A stretch of 64,000 bases of DNA from Hyphomicrobiales bacterium (GCA_017305715.1 JAFKKG010000028.1:62001-126000); one strand, 5' to 3'; shown: positions 54,111 to 63,727, counted from the stretch's first letter. Notes: a model not told the origin generated them from the sequence alone. Translations and numbers: made by a program.

Positions 54111-55958
54111 CTAGTTCGACGTCAGCAAGTTCAACTTCGCATTGGCGAGGATCAGCCGGTCGGCGAGCAGTTGCGCGAGGTTGCGCATGATCCGCTCGCC
54201 GGCGCGCGGATGCTGTTTTCGAAAGCGTTCGAAATCGTGCAGCGGCACCTCGTAGGCGGTCGCCGACATGTCGGCGCGCACGTCGGCGGAGCGGCGCGGC
54301 TCCAGCAGCGCCATCTCGCCGAACGCCATGCCGGCGGTCAGGGTGGCGAGCCGGATGCCGTCGGGCAGGGTGACGTGGACCACGCCGCTGCGCAGGAAAA
54401 ACAGCGAGGTGGCGGGATCGCCGGTCGTGATGATCTTCTGGCTCGGCTGGTAGGTCCTGACCGCGCCCAGCGAGGCCAGGTCGGTCAGTTCCTCGTCGGT
54501 CAATCCCGCCAGCAGAGGTTGTTCGGAAAGCTCCGTCGTCTCGAAGAAATCGATCGAGCCGCCATGGCGAAACACCACCTGGTCTTCGGCCCATTCGATC
54601 GCGGCATCGAGCAGGAAATAATAGCGCATGTTCGGCAGGCTGCCGGTCCGTTCCGCGATCGGCTGCCATTCGGCGTCGGCGCGCTTGATGCCGGACACGA
54701 TCACCGTGACATGATAGGCGGCGAGTTCCTGGAATTCCTCAGCGAGCAGGCGGGCGCCGGCCAGCGTCATGGACGTGACGCGGCGGAAATCGAAAATGAC
54801 AAATTGCGGTCGCGGTCTCGCCACGAGCTGCCGCGCGACATAATCGACGTTCGATAAGGACAGCGTCCCCATCAGCTCGATGACGCGGACATCCTGATAA
54901 TGCGCGGCGAGGATTTTCTGTTCATGCGGGCGGCGGCTGCGCCGTGACGGGTTTTCGCCGATATCATAATCGGCAATCACGGCGTTGCGCGCATTGTCGC
55001 TGCGGTTGAGCATATGCAGATCGTAATGCGCCGACAGCGCTTCGCAGACCTTGATGCCGCGCACGCTGTTGCCGTGCCTGTCGAGCTTTGGCGAATAGCT
55101 GCCGAGCCCGATCCGCCCCGGGAGCGCTGCCAGGATGCCGCCGCCGACGCCGCTCTTGGCGGGCATGCCGACCCGGTAGATCCATTCGCCGGCGTAATCA
55201 TACATGCCCGAACTGGTCATGACCGACAGCGTCCGCGAGATTGCGTAAGGCGTCATCACCTGTTCGCCGGTGACCGGGTTGATGCCGCGATTGGCGAGCG
55301 TCGCCGCCATCACCGCGATGTCGCGGGCGTTGACCAGGATAGCGCATTGCCGGAAATACACCTCCAGCACCGAATTGACATGATCCTTGATGACCGCGTT
55401 GGTACGCAGCAAATAGCCGATCGCCCGGTTGCGGTCGCCGGTCAGGCTCTCGGAGGAATAGACGGCGTCGTCGACGCCGAGCTCGCGTCCGGCAAAGCGT
55501 CCCAGCGCCTGCCGGATGTATTCGAACGCGCCGTCGCCCTTGGCTTCGTGGATCAGCCCGGAGCAGGCGATCGCGCCGGCATTGACCATCGGATTGAACG
55601 GGTGGTTCTCGGCGTTGAGGCGGATCGAATTGAAGGGATCGCCTGACGGTTCGACGCCGATCACGCTTTCCACCCGGGCCGCGCCCAGCGTGTCCAGCGC
55701 CAGCGCGAACACGAATGGCTTTGACATCGACTGGATGGTGAAGGGCACCTGGGTATCGCCGACCTCGTAGACGTGGCCGTCGAGGGTGGCGAGGCTGATG
55801 CCGAAATGGGCAGGGTCGGCCTTGCCGAGCTCAGGGATGTAGTCGGCGACCGCGCCGCTGGTCTCGGGCAGGAAATCCGCGTGACAGGCGTTCAGGAACC
55901 GCAGCAAGGGCGGTTTCGAGCTGGTCCAGGCCGGGGCGCCGGTGGGCGATACTTTCAT
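54111..55958 (-). CDS. glsA: Glutaminase fused to STAS and cyclic-nucleotide-binding domains
   Basis: Protein of 615 residues. Residues 1-320 are a complete serine-dependent beta-lactamase-like glutaminase, with the catalytic S77-x-x-K80 in FTIQSMSKPF and MVNAGAIA near 135. Residues about 340-450 form a STAS domain (VRVIELMGTLSLSNVDYVARQLVARPRPQFVIFDFRRVTSMT), and about 475-600 a cNMP-binding domain with the cassette FGEMALLEPRRSADVRA. It converts glutamine to glutamate and ammonia. The extra domains suggest control by a cyclic nucleotide. ATG at 55958 is used; TTG at 55979 would overlap the TRAP gene. Confidence 0.9.
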   Translation of the reverse strand: MKVSPTGAPAWTSSKPPLLRFLNACHADFLPETSGAVADYIPELGKADPAHFGISLATLDGHVYEVGDTQVPFTIQSMSKPFVFALALDTLGAARVESVIGVEPSGDPFNSIRLNAENHPFNPMVNAGAIACSGLIHEAKGDGAFEYIRQALGRFAGRELGVDDAVYSSESLTGDRNRAIGYLLRTNAVIKDHVNSVLEVYFRQCAILVNARDIAVMAATLANRGINPVTGEQVMTPYAISRTLSVMTSSGMYDYAGEWIYRVGMPAKSGVGGGILAALPGRIGLGSYSPKLDRHGNSVRGIKVCEALSAHYDLHMLNRSDNARNAVIADYDIGENPSRRSRRPHEQKILAAHYQDVRVIELMGTLSLSNVDYVARQLVARPRPQFVIFDFRRVTSMTLAGARLLAEEFQELAAYHVTVIVSGIKRADAEWQPIAERTGSLPNMRYYFLLDAAIEWAEDQVVFRHGGSIDFFETTELSEQPLLAGLTDEELTDLASLGAVRTYQPSQKIITTGDPATSLFFLRSGVVHVTLPDGIRLATLTAGMAFGEMALLEPRRSADVRADMSATAYEVPLHDFERFRKQHPRAGERIMRNLAQLLADRLILANAKLNLLTSN

Positions 55959-55979
55959 CGCCCACGTTTTGCCGCGCAA

Positions 55980-58052
55980 TCACGGCGCGCGCAACTGGTT
56001 CGGCACCAGAGTTTGACGGCGGATCAACGTGAGGGCCACCAGGACGGTCGGTACGAGAATGGTGAGGCCGAGCAGCGTGATCTGCCATTGCGACAGCGGC
56101 ATGATACCGCCGCCGGGCGTCGCCACCACGAAGCCGCCGACGATCAGCAACACCCGGATCGGCCATTCCAGCGCGCCGGCGCCCCTGAGATCGCCGATGA
56201 AGGCCTGATAGCCCTGAATGCCGCCGCAGATGAAGAGCGTCCCAAAGCCGGCCAGCGCCATCAGCCCGAGCCCTTCGAGGTACGGATTGGTTCCCTGCAG
56301 CACCAGCGCCGGGTTCAGCACGAAGAAGAACGGGATGAAATAGATGATGCTGCCGACCCACATCGATTCCCAGCCCGTCTTCATCGCCGGTGAGCCGGCG
56401 ATGCCGGCTGCGGCAAAGGACGCGATGGCCACCGGTGGCGTGATCGACGACAGCATGCCCCAGTAGAAGATGAACATGTGCACGGCCATACGGTTGAGGC
56501 CGAGTTTTTCCAGCGCCGGCGCCACCAGGATGGCGAGGAAGATGTAGCAGGCGGTGGTCGTCAGGCCGAGCCCGAGCACGAGGCTGGTGAAGGCGCACAT
56601 GCCGAGCAGCAGGAACGCATTGTCGCCGGCAATCCGCAACAAGTCGTTGGCGAGGCTGGAGACCACGCCGGTCATCGAGAACGCGCCGATCAGGAGCCCG
56701 CAGCCGGCGAGAATGCCGACCAGTTCGACGAAGGTGCGTCCGTTAACCTCGAAGAACTTGTTGATCGTCGTCAACGTCCAGCGCGTTTCCTTTGAAAATA
56801 GCTGGTTCAGCACCAGCAACAGCGCAGTCGCATAGAACGGCGCATGGCTCTCGCGCTTGAAATACAGCAGCATCACGATCAGGAGCGCGATGACGAAGAC
56901 GTAGTACCAGCCGTCCCTGATCGTATCCATGACCCTGGGCAGTTCCGAGCGGGGAATGCCCTTGAGGCCGTGACGGGCCGCGTAGGAATCGACCTGCATG
57001 AACAGGCCGATATAATACAGCGCCGCCGGAATGATCGCGGCGACCGCGACTTCGGCGTAGCTGACATTGAGGAACTGGGCGATCACGAATGCGGTCGCGC
57101 CCATCACCGGGGGCGCCAGCACCGCGCCGGTCGACGCGCAGGCTTCGATTGCGGCGGCATAGGATGCGCGAAAACCGCTCTTCTTCATCACCGGAATGGT
57201 CATGGTGCCGGCGGTCAGCACGTTGGAGATGATCGAGCCCGACATCATGCCGAGCAGGCCGCTCGCGAAGATGCAGACCTTGGCGGCGCCGCCGCGGAAC
57301 GTGCCGCACATCGCAAAGGAGAGGTTGATGAAGAATTTGCCGGCACCGGTCATCATCAGCGCGGTACCGAACACCAGAAAGCCGATCACGGTATCGGCAA
57401 ACGCCTGGATCGGAATCCCGAGCAGGCTCTCGCCCGACAGCACGTGGTAGGAGGTGGCCTGTTCGAGCGTCGATTGGGTGCCCCGAAACGGGCCAAGCCA
57501 TTTGGCGTCCGCAAACAGCGGATAGACCGTGAACGGCAGGACGCTGAGCAGCAGGCTCCAGCCGCCGGTGCGGCGAAGCGCTTCCATCAGCACGAACCAC
57601 ATCACGAGGCCCGCGACGATCACCGAGGTCGGCGCGCCGCCGAATTCCCAGCCGGCTTCCGCGGCCTTGCGCACGGTGCGCATCAGCACGATGGAGGCGG
57701 CAAAGGTCGCGACGAAAAGCAGGATGTCGTACCAGGGGATGCGATCGAGCGGCGAGCTTTCCGAACCCGGAAAGATCAGGAACGTGAACGGCAGCATCAA
57801 GGCGATCAGCAGATAGAAATATTCGGTGTTGAGCTGGGTATATCCGATGAAGAATCGCAGCGAGAATTGCTGGTTGATGCAGAGCAGGATCGTGACCGCG
57901 GTCGCGACGATCAGTCCCCAGCGCCACGCCCCGCGCAACGTTCGCACGCGGGAGACTTCGGCTTCCTGCAAATTGCCGATGCCGGCATGCGGATCATCGA
58001 ACTCAATTCGTTTGGCGGGCGCAACGGCGCTGTCGGATGCGGAAGGTGACAT
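55980..58052 (-). CDS. TRAP transporter fused permease (DctQM, TAXI type)
   Basis: Inner-membrane protein of 690 residues with about 17 or 18 hydrophobic segments. The first four are the DctQ-like part; from about 150 the DctM-like part follows, with GAALMMTGAGKFFINLSFAMCG and SGIISNVLTAGTMTIPVMKKSGF-type helical hairpins (SIISNVLTAGTMTIPVMKKSGF) diagnostic for TAXI-TRAP. It works with the binding protein encoded upstream. The start is put at ATG 58052, five bases after GGGGG; 58055 is possible. The glutaminase gene follows with almost no gap. Confidence 0.92.
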   Translation of the reverse strand: MSPSASDSAVAPAKRIEFDDPHAGIGNLQEAEVSRVRTLRGAWRWGLIVATAVTILLCINQQFSLRFFIGYTQLNTEYFYLLIALMLPFTFLIFPGSESSPLDRIPWYDILLFVATFAASIVLMRTVRKAAEAGWEFGGAPTSVIVAGLVMWFVLMEALRRTGGWSLLLSVLPFTVYPLFADAKWLGPFRGTQSTLEQATSYHVLSGESLLGIPIQAFADTVIGFLVFGTALMMTGAGKFFINLSFAMCGTFRGGAAKVCIFASGLLGMMSGSIISNVLTAGTMTIPVMKKSGFRASYAAAIEACASTGAVLAPPVMGATAFVIAQFLNVSYAEVAVAAIIPAALYYIGLFMQVDSYAARHGLKGIPRSELPRVMDTIRDGWYYVFVIALLIVMLLYFKRESHAPFYATALLLVLNQLFSKETRWTLTTINKFFEVNGRTFVELVGILAGCGLLIGAFSMTGVVSSLANDLLRIAGDNAFLLLGMCAFTSLVLGLGLTTTACYIFLAILVAPALEKLGLNRMAVHMFIFYWGMLSSITPPVAIASFAAAGIAGSPAMKTGWESMWVGSIIYFIPFFFVLNPALVLQGTNPYLEGLGLMALAGFGTLFICGGIQGYQAFIGDLRGAGALEWPIRVLLIVGGFVVATPGGGIMPLSQWQITLLGLTILVPTVLVALTLIRRQTLVPNQLRAP

Positions 58053-58121
58053 CATTTCCCCCAAGACAGATGGTGTTCGCCTTCAGATCGGACAGCGCTG
58101 AAGCGAAGAACTGGACGGCTT

Positions 58122-59288
58122 CTATTCTTCGAAGCCGTTCGGCATGTTGGCCTTGGCAAGGGCTGCGGCGCGCGCTTTCATCCAGCCTTCGAGGAAGGCT
58201 TTTTCGTCCGCCGGCGGGTTGGCCTTGCCGTAATCCGCCCAGGCCGCCGCCAGCACTTCCTGGCGCTTGAACAGGCCGTTGTTGTGGGCTTCCTGTTCGT
58301 CCGACCACTGGCCGGCCTCCTTGAGCGCCTTCACGGCGCCCGGATGAACCGGGACGGCCCAGTTCTTGGTCTGGCGATCCGCAGCAAGTCCGCCGGCACC
58401 GGGCGCGGAATCCTTGTAGGCGTCGAAGTTCACAATCATCGCCTTCGCGACCGGATAGGTCTGATCCGCCGGCTGCGACGCGTAGGAGACAAAGATCGGG
58501 TAGGGGTAGTTGCCGAGTTCGATCGGTTTGTCCGGCGTGATCCCGGCGCCGCAGGTGGCCTTCTGCGGGAAGAAGAACGAGCCGACCTTCTTGAGACGTT
58601 CCCATCCCGCCTTGTCGCTGGCGGGAAGCGGCGGCCAGATCAGGCCGCGCGGCGACGTCTCGGCTTCCTTGGCTGGGCCGGTGATGGTGGTGCCGAAAGC
58701 GGCATCGGCATCATTGTTGACCAAGCCCTTCCACATCGCGCCGTAGCTGGCGAACTCGACGACCTTGACGTCGCTCTGCTTGAGACCGGCGAACGCCAGA
58801 TAGGCGAGCGTGTTCTGGTTGAGCGCGGGCGAGCCGACGACGAAGCCGACGCGTTTTCCCCTGAGATCCTTGATTTCCTTGACCCCGGCGTCGGCCGCGA
58901 CGCCCACCGCGCCGGCGTTGCAGTCGACCGACGACAGGATCAATTGCAGCGCCTGCGGACCCCATTCCCTGGCGCCGAACTCGAACACGCCCTCCTGCGC
59001 GAAATACGCACCCGATCCCATCGCCGACATCACGGCGCGCTTGGCGCGCAGCGGTGCCAGCCGGGCCACGTCGTTGCCGGCCGGCAGTACGCGCACGTCG
59101 GTCGAATATTTGTCCTTCATCATCTTGCCGACGCCGACCGCGATGTTGAAGCCGGCGGTGCCGGTGTCATAGGCGGTGACGGCCATGGTGGGCGGTAGCT
59201 TGATGTCGTCGGCCAGTGCCGGCGCCAATGCCCAAAACGAGATGCCTGCCAGCGCGACAGGCGCGAAATCCATCAGCCGACGGTTCAT
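58122..59288 (-). CDS. TAXI-family TRAP transporter solute-binding protein
   Basis: Periplasmic binding protein of 388 residues. ATG 59288 follows GGAGGAAGC, and the signal peptide is MNRRLMDFAPVALAGISFWALAPALA. The body has TAYDTGTAGFNIAVGVGKMM near 40-60 and DLRGKRVGFVVGSPALNQNT near 160, matching the TAXI group that binds glutamate or dicarboxylate-like acids. The C-terminal domain is longer than usual (ending near NGFEE). It pairs with the fused permease downstream. Confidence 0.9.
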   Translation of the reverse strand: MNRRLMDFAPVALAGISFWALAPALADDIKLPPTMAVTAYDTGTAGFNIAVGVGKMMKDKYSTDVRVLPAGNDVARLAPLRAKRAVMSAMGSGAYFAQEGVFEFGAREWGPQALQLILSSVDCNAGAVGVAADAGVKEIKDLRGKRVGFVVGSPALNQNTLAYLAFAGLKQSDVKVVEFASYGAMWKGLVNNDADAAFGTTITGPAKEAETSPRGLIWPPLPASDKAGWERLKKVGSFFFPQKATCGAGITPDKPIELGNYPYPIFVSYASQPADQTYPVAKAMIVNFDAYKDSAPGAGGLAADRQTKNWAVPVHPGAVKALKEAGQWSDEQEAHNNGLFKRQEVLAAAWADYGKANPPADEKAFLEGWMKARAAALAKANMPNGFEE

Positions 59289-59446
59289 GCTTCCTCCGAA
59301 ATTGTTTCGCTGTATGAAACTTTTTATGATTGAGATGATGTCATCGCGGTAGTGCGATGGCAACGTCCGGACCGATTCACGGCCGTCATTATGCCAGTTG
59401 GATCGGCGGACAGATTGTCACGCATCAAAAGTATGAGCGCGAGCGA

Positions 59447-59668
59447 TCAGGCTTCGACGATCGCTACGACTTGTCCTTCAGCGACCATGTCGTCGAGCTT
59501 GACCAGAATTGCCTTGATTTTCCCGGCTATTGTCGAGGTCACCGGGATTTCCATCTTCATCGCTTCGACGAAAGCAATCTCGTCGCCGTCGGCGATATCA
59601 GCGCCGGCCTCGGCGGGCAGCGCGCACACGCGGCCGGCGACGTCGGTCACAATCTTGATCTCTGGCAT
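59447..59668 (-). CDS. Biotin carrier domain protein
   Basis: A free biotinyl domain of 73 residues. The biotin site is E35-A-M-K38-M-E, with Lys38 as the modified residue. The rest is the standard flattened beta-barrel (MPEIKIVTDVAGRVCALPAE and GKIKAILVKLDDMVAEGQVVAIVE). It carries carboxybiotin between active sites of a biotin-dependent enzyme. It diverges from an IclR gene which is followed by a carboxyltransferase gene, while no biotin carboxylase gene is present in the window. Confidence 0.92.
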   Translation of the reverse strand: MPEIKIVTDVAGRVCALPAEAGADIADGDEIAFVEAMKMEIPVTSTIAGKIKAILVKLDDMVAEGQVVAIVEA

Positions 59669-59799
59669 GCCACTCCCCGGGACCGTGTGACGTGACTATT
59701 TCGTCCCGCGAACGGCTTTTTGTTGTGGCCGCAGATTGCCTGAGGTAGCGTGATCTGCAAGTGGAATTTTATTCCGCAGGGCGGAACGGAGCTGAATAA

Positions 59800-60777
59800 A
59801 TGGGAAGACGCTCGGAGCGGCTTAGCAAGCAGGGAATGCTCGCCAGTGATCTGGCAGGCGAGGGCGATGTGATTCAGGTGGTGTCGCGGGCCTTCGATGT
59901 GCTGCGCTGCTTCGAGGGTCACGAGGCCCGGCTCGGCAATCTCGAAATTTCCAACCGCTGCGGCCTGCCACGATCGACGGTATCGCGCCTGACGCACACG
60001 CTGACGCGGATGGGCCAACTGGTCTATCTGCCGCGTGACCAGAAATACCGCATCGGTCCGAGCGCGGTGGCGATGAGCACCTCGATGATGAAGGGGCTGC
60101 AACTGCGCAATCTGATCCGGCTGCGCTTGCAGGATGTCGCCGAGCAATTGCCGGGCACCATCGGTTTCGTGATCCCCGACCGCTTTCAGCTGGTCTATCT
60201 CGAATTCGCCCGCGCCGCGAATGCACTCGGCCTGCACGAGACCACCGGCAGCCGGATCTCGATGGCGAGCACGGCGGCGGGCCACGCCTACACCGCGGCA
60301 CTCGATGTCGATGTCGGCAACGCGCTGATCGGCGAAATGGAACGCGAGATGCCGGATGGCGCCCGGATGCTGAAGTCGCGTATCGAGGGCAATCGCCGCC
60401 ATTTGCGCGAACACGGCTATGTCGTCGCCTGCGGCACCTGGTCACCGCACATTAATGGCTGTGCCGTGCCGCTGTGGTCGCCGCAATACCAGACCTATGT
60501 GGTGGCGACGATCGGGCTTCTGTCCGCGATGTTTGATGAGAAACGGGTGCACCGGGAAGTGGCGCCGCGGATGATCGAACTGGGGGCTGCGATCGGCGGC
60601 CTGCTCGAAGGCGCCGACGGCGATATCTTTACCAGCCGGCTGGAAAGAAAAGCGGTTCCGGTGCCACTGCATAACAACAATAAAATCATCAAGACGGAGG
60701 ATAGGAATGAACTGGAAGCCGGAACTCGACGACCTCGCCCGGCGCGAAGCGTTCGCGCGGGAGATGGGAGGCGTTGA
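59800..60777 (+). CDS. IclR-family transcriptional regulator
   Basis: Protein of 325 residues. The N-terminal winged helix is VIQVVSRAFDVLRCFEGHEARLGNLEISNRCGLPRSTVSRLTHTLTRMGQLVYLPRDQKYRIG, about 25-90. The IclR effector domain follows to about 285. The last 25 residues (DRNELEAGTRRPRPARS...) overlap the carboxyltransferase gene by 71 bases and look like read-through of another frame, so the true stop may reflect an extended end. It probably controls the biotin carrier, carboxyltransferase and TRAP genes around it. Confidence 0.88.
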   Translation: MGRRSERLSKQGMLASDLAGEGDVIQVVSRAFDVLRCFEGHEARLGNLEISNRCGLPRSTVSRLTHTLTRMGQLVYLPRDQKYRIGPSAVAMSTSMMKGLQLRNLIRLRLQDVAEQLPGTIGFVIPDRFQLVYLEFARAANALGLHETTGSRISMASTAAGHAYTAALDVDVGNALIGEMEREMPDGARMLKSRIEGNRRHLREHGYVVACGTWSPHINGCAVPLWSPQYQTYVVATIGLLSAMFDEKRVHREVAPRMIELGAAIGGLLEGADGDIFTSRLERKAVPVPLHNNNKIIKTEDRNELEAGTRRPRPARSVRAGDGRR

Positions 60778-62266
60778 CAAGGTCAAGCGTCAGCATGACC
60801 AGGGCCGGCTCACCGTTCGGGAGCGCATCGACAGGATCGTAGACCCAAATTCCTTCCACGAAATCGGCGCCATCTCCGGCGTCGGCGAATACGACGAAAA
60901 CAATGAGCTCAGGCGTCTGACGCCGGCGAACTGCGTGTTCGGCCGCGGCAGGATCGACGGCCGCACCGTCGTCGTGGTCGGCGACGACTTCACCGTGCGT
61001 GGCGGCTCCGCCGATGCGTCGATCTCGACCAAGCCGCTGATGGCCGAGGAAATGGCGCATGATTTCCGCCTGCCGATCATCCGCGTGATCGAAGGTTCGG
61101 GCGGCGGCGGCTCGGTGAAGACCATCGAGACAAAGGGCGCTGCCAATCTTCCCGGCGGCGTCGGCGGCACGCGCGCCTACTGGCTGACGACGGCGAACAT
61201 GGCGCGGGTGCCGGTGGTGGCGCTCGGCCTCGGCTCGGTCGCGGGCCTCGGGGCCGCGCGGCTGGCTGCAAGCCATTATTCGGTCATGACCAGGGACTCG
61301 GCGATGTTTGTCGCCGGTCCGCCGGTCGTGAAGCGTCTCGGGCAAGATCTGACGAAGCAGGAACTCGGCGGCGCCGATATCCAGACCCGGGCCGGCGGCG
61401 TCGATGATGCCGTCGATACCGAGGAGGAGGCTTTCGCCCGCGCCAGGCGTTTTCTGTCTTACCTGCCGCAGTCGGTGTTCGAACTGCCGCCGACCACGCC
61501 ATGCACGGACGATCCGGAGCGCGCCGAGGAGTCGCTGATGAAGGCGGTGCCGCGCAACCGCCGTCAGGTCTACAAGATGCGCCCGATCATCGACGCCGTC
61601 GTCGACAAGGGCTCGTTCTTCGAGGTCAACGCCAATTTTGGCCGTCCGATGATCACGGGCCTGGCGCGCCTCGAAGGCCGCGCGGTGCTGCTGCTCGCCA
61701 GCGATCCCTTCCACTATGGTGGGTCGTGGACCGCGGAAGCCTGCCAGAAGGTGGTGCGCTGGGTCGATTTTGCCGAAACGTTCCACCTGCCGGTGGTCTA
61801 TCTGATGGATTGCCCGGGCTTCATGATCGGGCTCGAGGCGGAGAAGTCGGCGACCATCCGCCACGGCGTGCGCGCCATGGCCGCCGTCAACCAGTCGACG
61901 GTGCCCTGGTGCACCATCATCGTGCGCAACGCCTTTGGTGTCGCCGGCGTCGTGCACCAGCCGGCCAACCGCTATTCGATGCGGTATGCCTGGCCGTCCG
62001 GCTATTGGGGTTCACTGCCGCTGGAGGGCGGCATCGAGGCCGCCTATCGCGCCGACATCGATGCCGCGCAGGATCCTTCCGCCAAACTGAAAGAGATCGA
62101 GGACCGCCTCAACAAGCTGCGCTCGCCATTCCGGTCGGCTGAAAAATTCTGGGTCGAGGAGGTGATCGATCCGCGCCGGACACGCTCGCTGCTCTGCGAA
62201 TTCGCGCGGCTGGCCGAACCGATCCGGAAGACGGGGCCGGCGACGAACATGGCGATCCGGCCGTGA
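60707..62266 (+). CDS. Acyl-CoA carboxylase carboxyltransferase (beta) subunit
   Basis: Protein of 519 residues with both halves of the carboxyltransferase fold. The N-terminal half has AISGVGEYDENNELRRLTPANCVFGRGRIDGRTVVVVGDDFTVRGGSADASI. Oxyanion regions are IEGSGGGGSVKTIETKGAANLPGGVGGT and, in the C-terminal half, LMDCPGFMIGLEAEKSATIRHGVRAM. GGAGG precedes the ATG. It moves the carboxyl group between biotin and an acyl-CoA. The usual partners are the carrier at 59447 and a biotin carboxylase, which is not seen here. Confidence 0.9.
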   Translation: MNWKPELDDLARREAFAREMGGVDKVKRQHDQGRLTVRERIDRIVDPNSFHEIGAISGVGEYDENNELRRLTPANCVFGRGRIDGRTVVVVGDDFTVRGGSADASISTKPLMAEEMAHDFRLPIIRVIEGSGGGGSVKTIETKGAANLPGGVGGTRAYWLTTANMARVPVVALGLGSVAGLGAARLAASHYSVMTRDSAMFVAGPPVVKRLGQDLTKQELGGADIQTRAGGVDDAVDTEEEAFARARRFLSYLPQSVFELPPTTPCTDDPERAEESLMKAVPRNRRQVYKMRPIIDAVVDKGSFFEVNANFGRPMITGLARLEGRAVLLLASDPFHYGGSWTAEACQKVVRWVDFAETFHLPVVYLMDCPGFMIGLEAEKSATIRHGVRAMAAVNQSTVPWCTIIVRNAFGVAGVVHQPANRYSMRYAWPSGYWGSLPLEGGIEAAYRADIDAAQDPSAKLKEIEDRLNKLRSPFRSAEKFWVEEVIDPRRTRSLLCEFARLAEPIRKTGPATNMAIRP

Positions 62267-62335
62267 TGGCGGATAGCGAATGGAGAATGGCGAATAGAAA
62301 AGCCCCATCCGCTATTCGCTACTCACCATTCGCCC
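62267..62335. repeat. Imperfect inverted repeat between convergent genes
   Basis: GCGAATAG near 62290 pairs with CTATTCGC near 62311, nested inside AGCGAATGG / CCATTCGCC at the borders. It lies between the stops of the carboxyltransferase and patatin genes. From memory, gcgaat/attcgc arrays of this kind recur in Bradyrhizobium intergenic DNA; it may also terminate both genes. Confidence 0.6.
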
Positions 62336-63502
62336 CTACGGCTCATGCTCCCGATGCACGTCGTGGATCACGATGCCCATGCCTTCATCGGGCATCTTGA
62401 TCCAGTCGCGGCGTTTCAGGGTCCGCTTGGTGTCCTCAAAGCCGCTGGTCCAGTGTTCGCGCATCGAGGTGCCCGAGAATTCGTGGTCCTTGGAATCGCC
62501 CTCATAGGCCTTCTGCTGGTAGATCAGTTGCAGGATGGCGATTTCCGGCAGATTGCCGATCGAGGCCTTGAGCTGGCGTTCTTCATCCGACAATTGATCG
62601 TCGGAAATTTTCGACAACGCCTTGTGCAGGCGCGCCTTCAGATTGTGCGTCTTGCGATAGACGTCGGTGTTGTGGCGGGTGCGCGAGGAATACATGATGT
62701 CCTTGTGCCGCGCCATCACGTCCTGGATGTCGCGCGGCAACACCCCGCGCGCGCTGAACAGGTCGACCTGGAACACCAGCGAATTGAGGCTGTCTTCCTG
62801 GTCCAAGAGATGCTGCAGCGGCGTGTTCGAGACGATGCCGCCGTCCCAGAAATGGTCGGTGCCGACCTTCACCATCGGCAGCGCCGGCGGCAGCGCGCCG
62901 CTCGCCATGATGTGCTCGGGAATGATCTCGTCATGGGCGTTGTCGAAATAGATGAAATTGCCGGAGAGAACGTTGACCGCGCCGACCGCAAACCGGACGC
63001 GCTTCTCGTTGATCATGTCGAAATCGACGAGTTCGAGCAGCGTGTGGCGCAGCGGCTCGGTGTCGTAATAGCTCGTCGCGGTCCTCGCGCCGGCAGGGCT
63101 GAGCCAGGGATTGCTCTGGTGCGGCGTAAAAAAGCCGGGCTGGCCGAGTGTCGTCGTCATGAACGAGCTGGCAAGGTTGCGCGCCTTGCGAAAGACATCG
63201 CCGTCCGGCGTGTAGTGCCAGATCTTGCGGCTGGTGATCCGGTCCCAGAAAATGTGCAGGCGCTCGAGCCGCCGCTCCGGCGGATTGCCGGCGATGATCG
63301 CCGAATTGATTGCGCCGATCGATACGCCGCAGACCCAGTCCGGCTCGATATGGGCCTCGTGCAGCGCCTGGTAGACCCCGGCCTGATAGGCGCCGAGCGC
63401 GCCGCCGCCTTGCAGCACCAGCGCGACGCGGTCGCAGCGCTCCGGCCGCCAGCCGCGGGCATGAATGGGTTGTTCGAGATGTGGGGTTCGCGCATCCATC
63501 AT
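62336..63502 (-). CDS. Patatin-like phospholipase family protein with DUF3734
   Basis: Protein of 388 residues. Oxyanion loop G32-G-G-A-L-G in LQGGGALGAYQAGVYQALHEA, nucleophile Ser61 in GVSIGAINSAII, and the catalytic aspartate in FWDGGIVSNTPLQHLL near 215 form the Ser-Asp dyad. The C-terminal 110 residues (SSRTRHNTDVYRKTHNLKARLHKAL onwards) are the DUF3734 region. GGAGGCGTC precedes ATG 63502. It hydrolyses a lipid ester. This family often lies beside ketone-body and polyhydroxybutyrate genes, as with the next gene here. Confidence 0.92.
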   Translation of the reverse strand: MMDARTPHLEQPIHARGWRPERCDRVALVLQGGGALGAYQAGVYQALHEAHIEPDWVCGVSIGAINSAIIAGNPPERRLERLHIFWDRITSRKIWHYTPDGDVFRKARNLASSFMTTTLGQPGFFTPHQSNPWLSPAGARTATSYYDTEPLRHTLLELVDFDMINEKRVRFAVGAVNVLSGNFIYFDNAHDEIIPEHIMASGALPPALPMVKVGTDHFWDGGIVSNTPLQHLLDQEDSLNSLVFQVDLFSARGVLPRDIQDVMARHKDIMYSSRTRHNTDVYRKTHNLKARLHKALSKISDDQLSDEERQLKASIGNLPEIAILQLIYQQKAYEGDSKDHEFSGTSMREHWTSGFEDTKRTLKRRDWIKMPDEGMGIVIHDVHREHEP

Positions 63503-63727
63503 GACGCCTCCAAAACTGCCCGACAATTTCGCGGCGCAGTGACGCGATGATGACAAATTCATCGACCGGCTACTGCAGCCGCGCGTTTTTGCCCGCGCCT
63601 AAAGCATTGGCGTATTCGAAAAATGGAGGCCCGGCATTGCGGTCATGACGCTGAAGAAATTCTCTCACATCCGCGTCAATTTCGGCCGCTAGCAAGTGGC
63701 AGGACGATTTCAGAAAAGGGGATTGCC

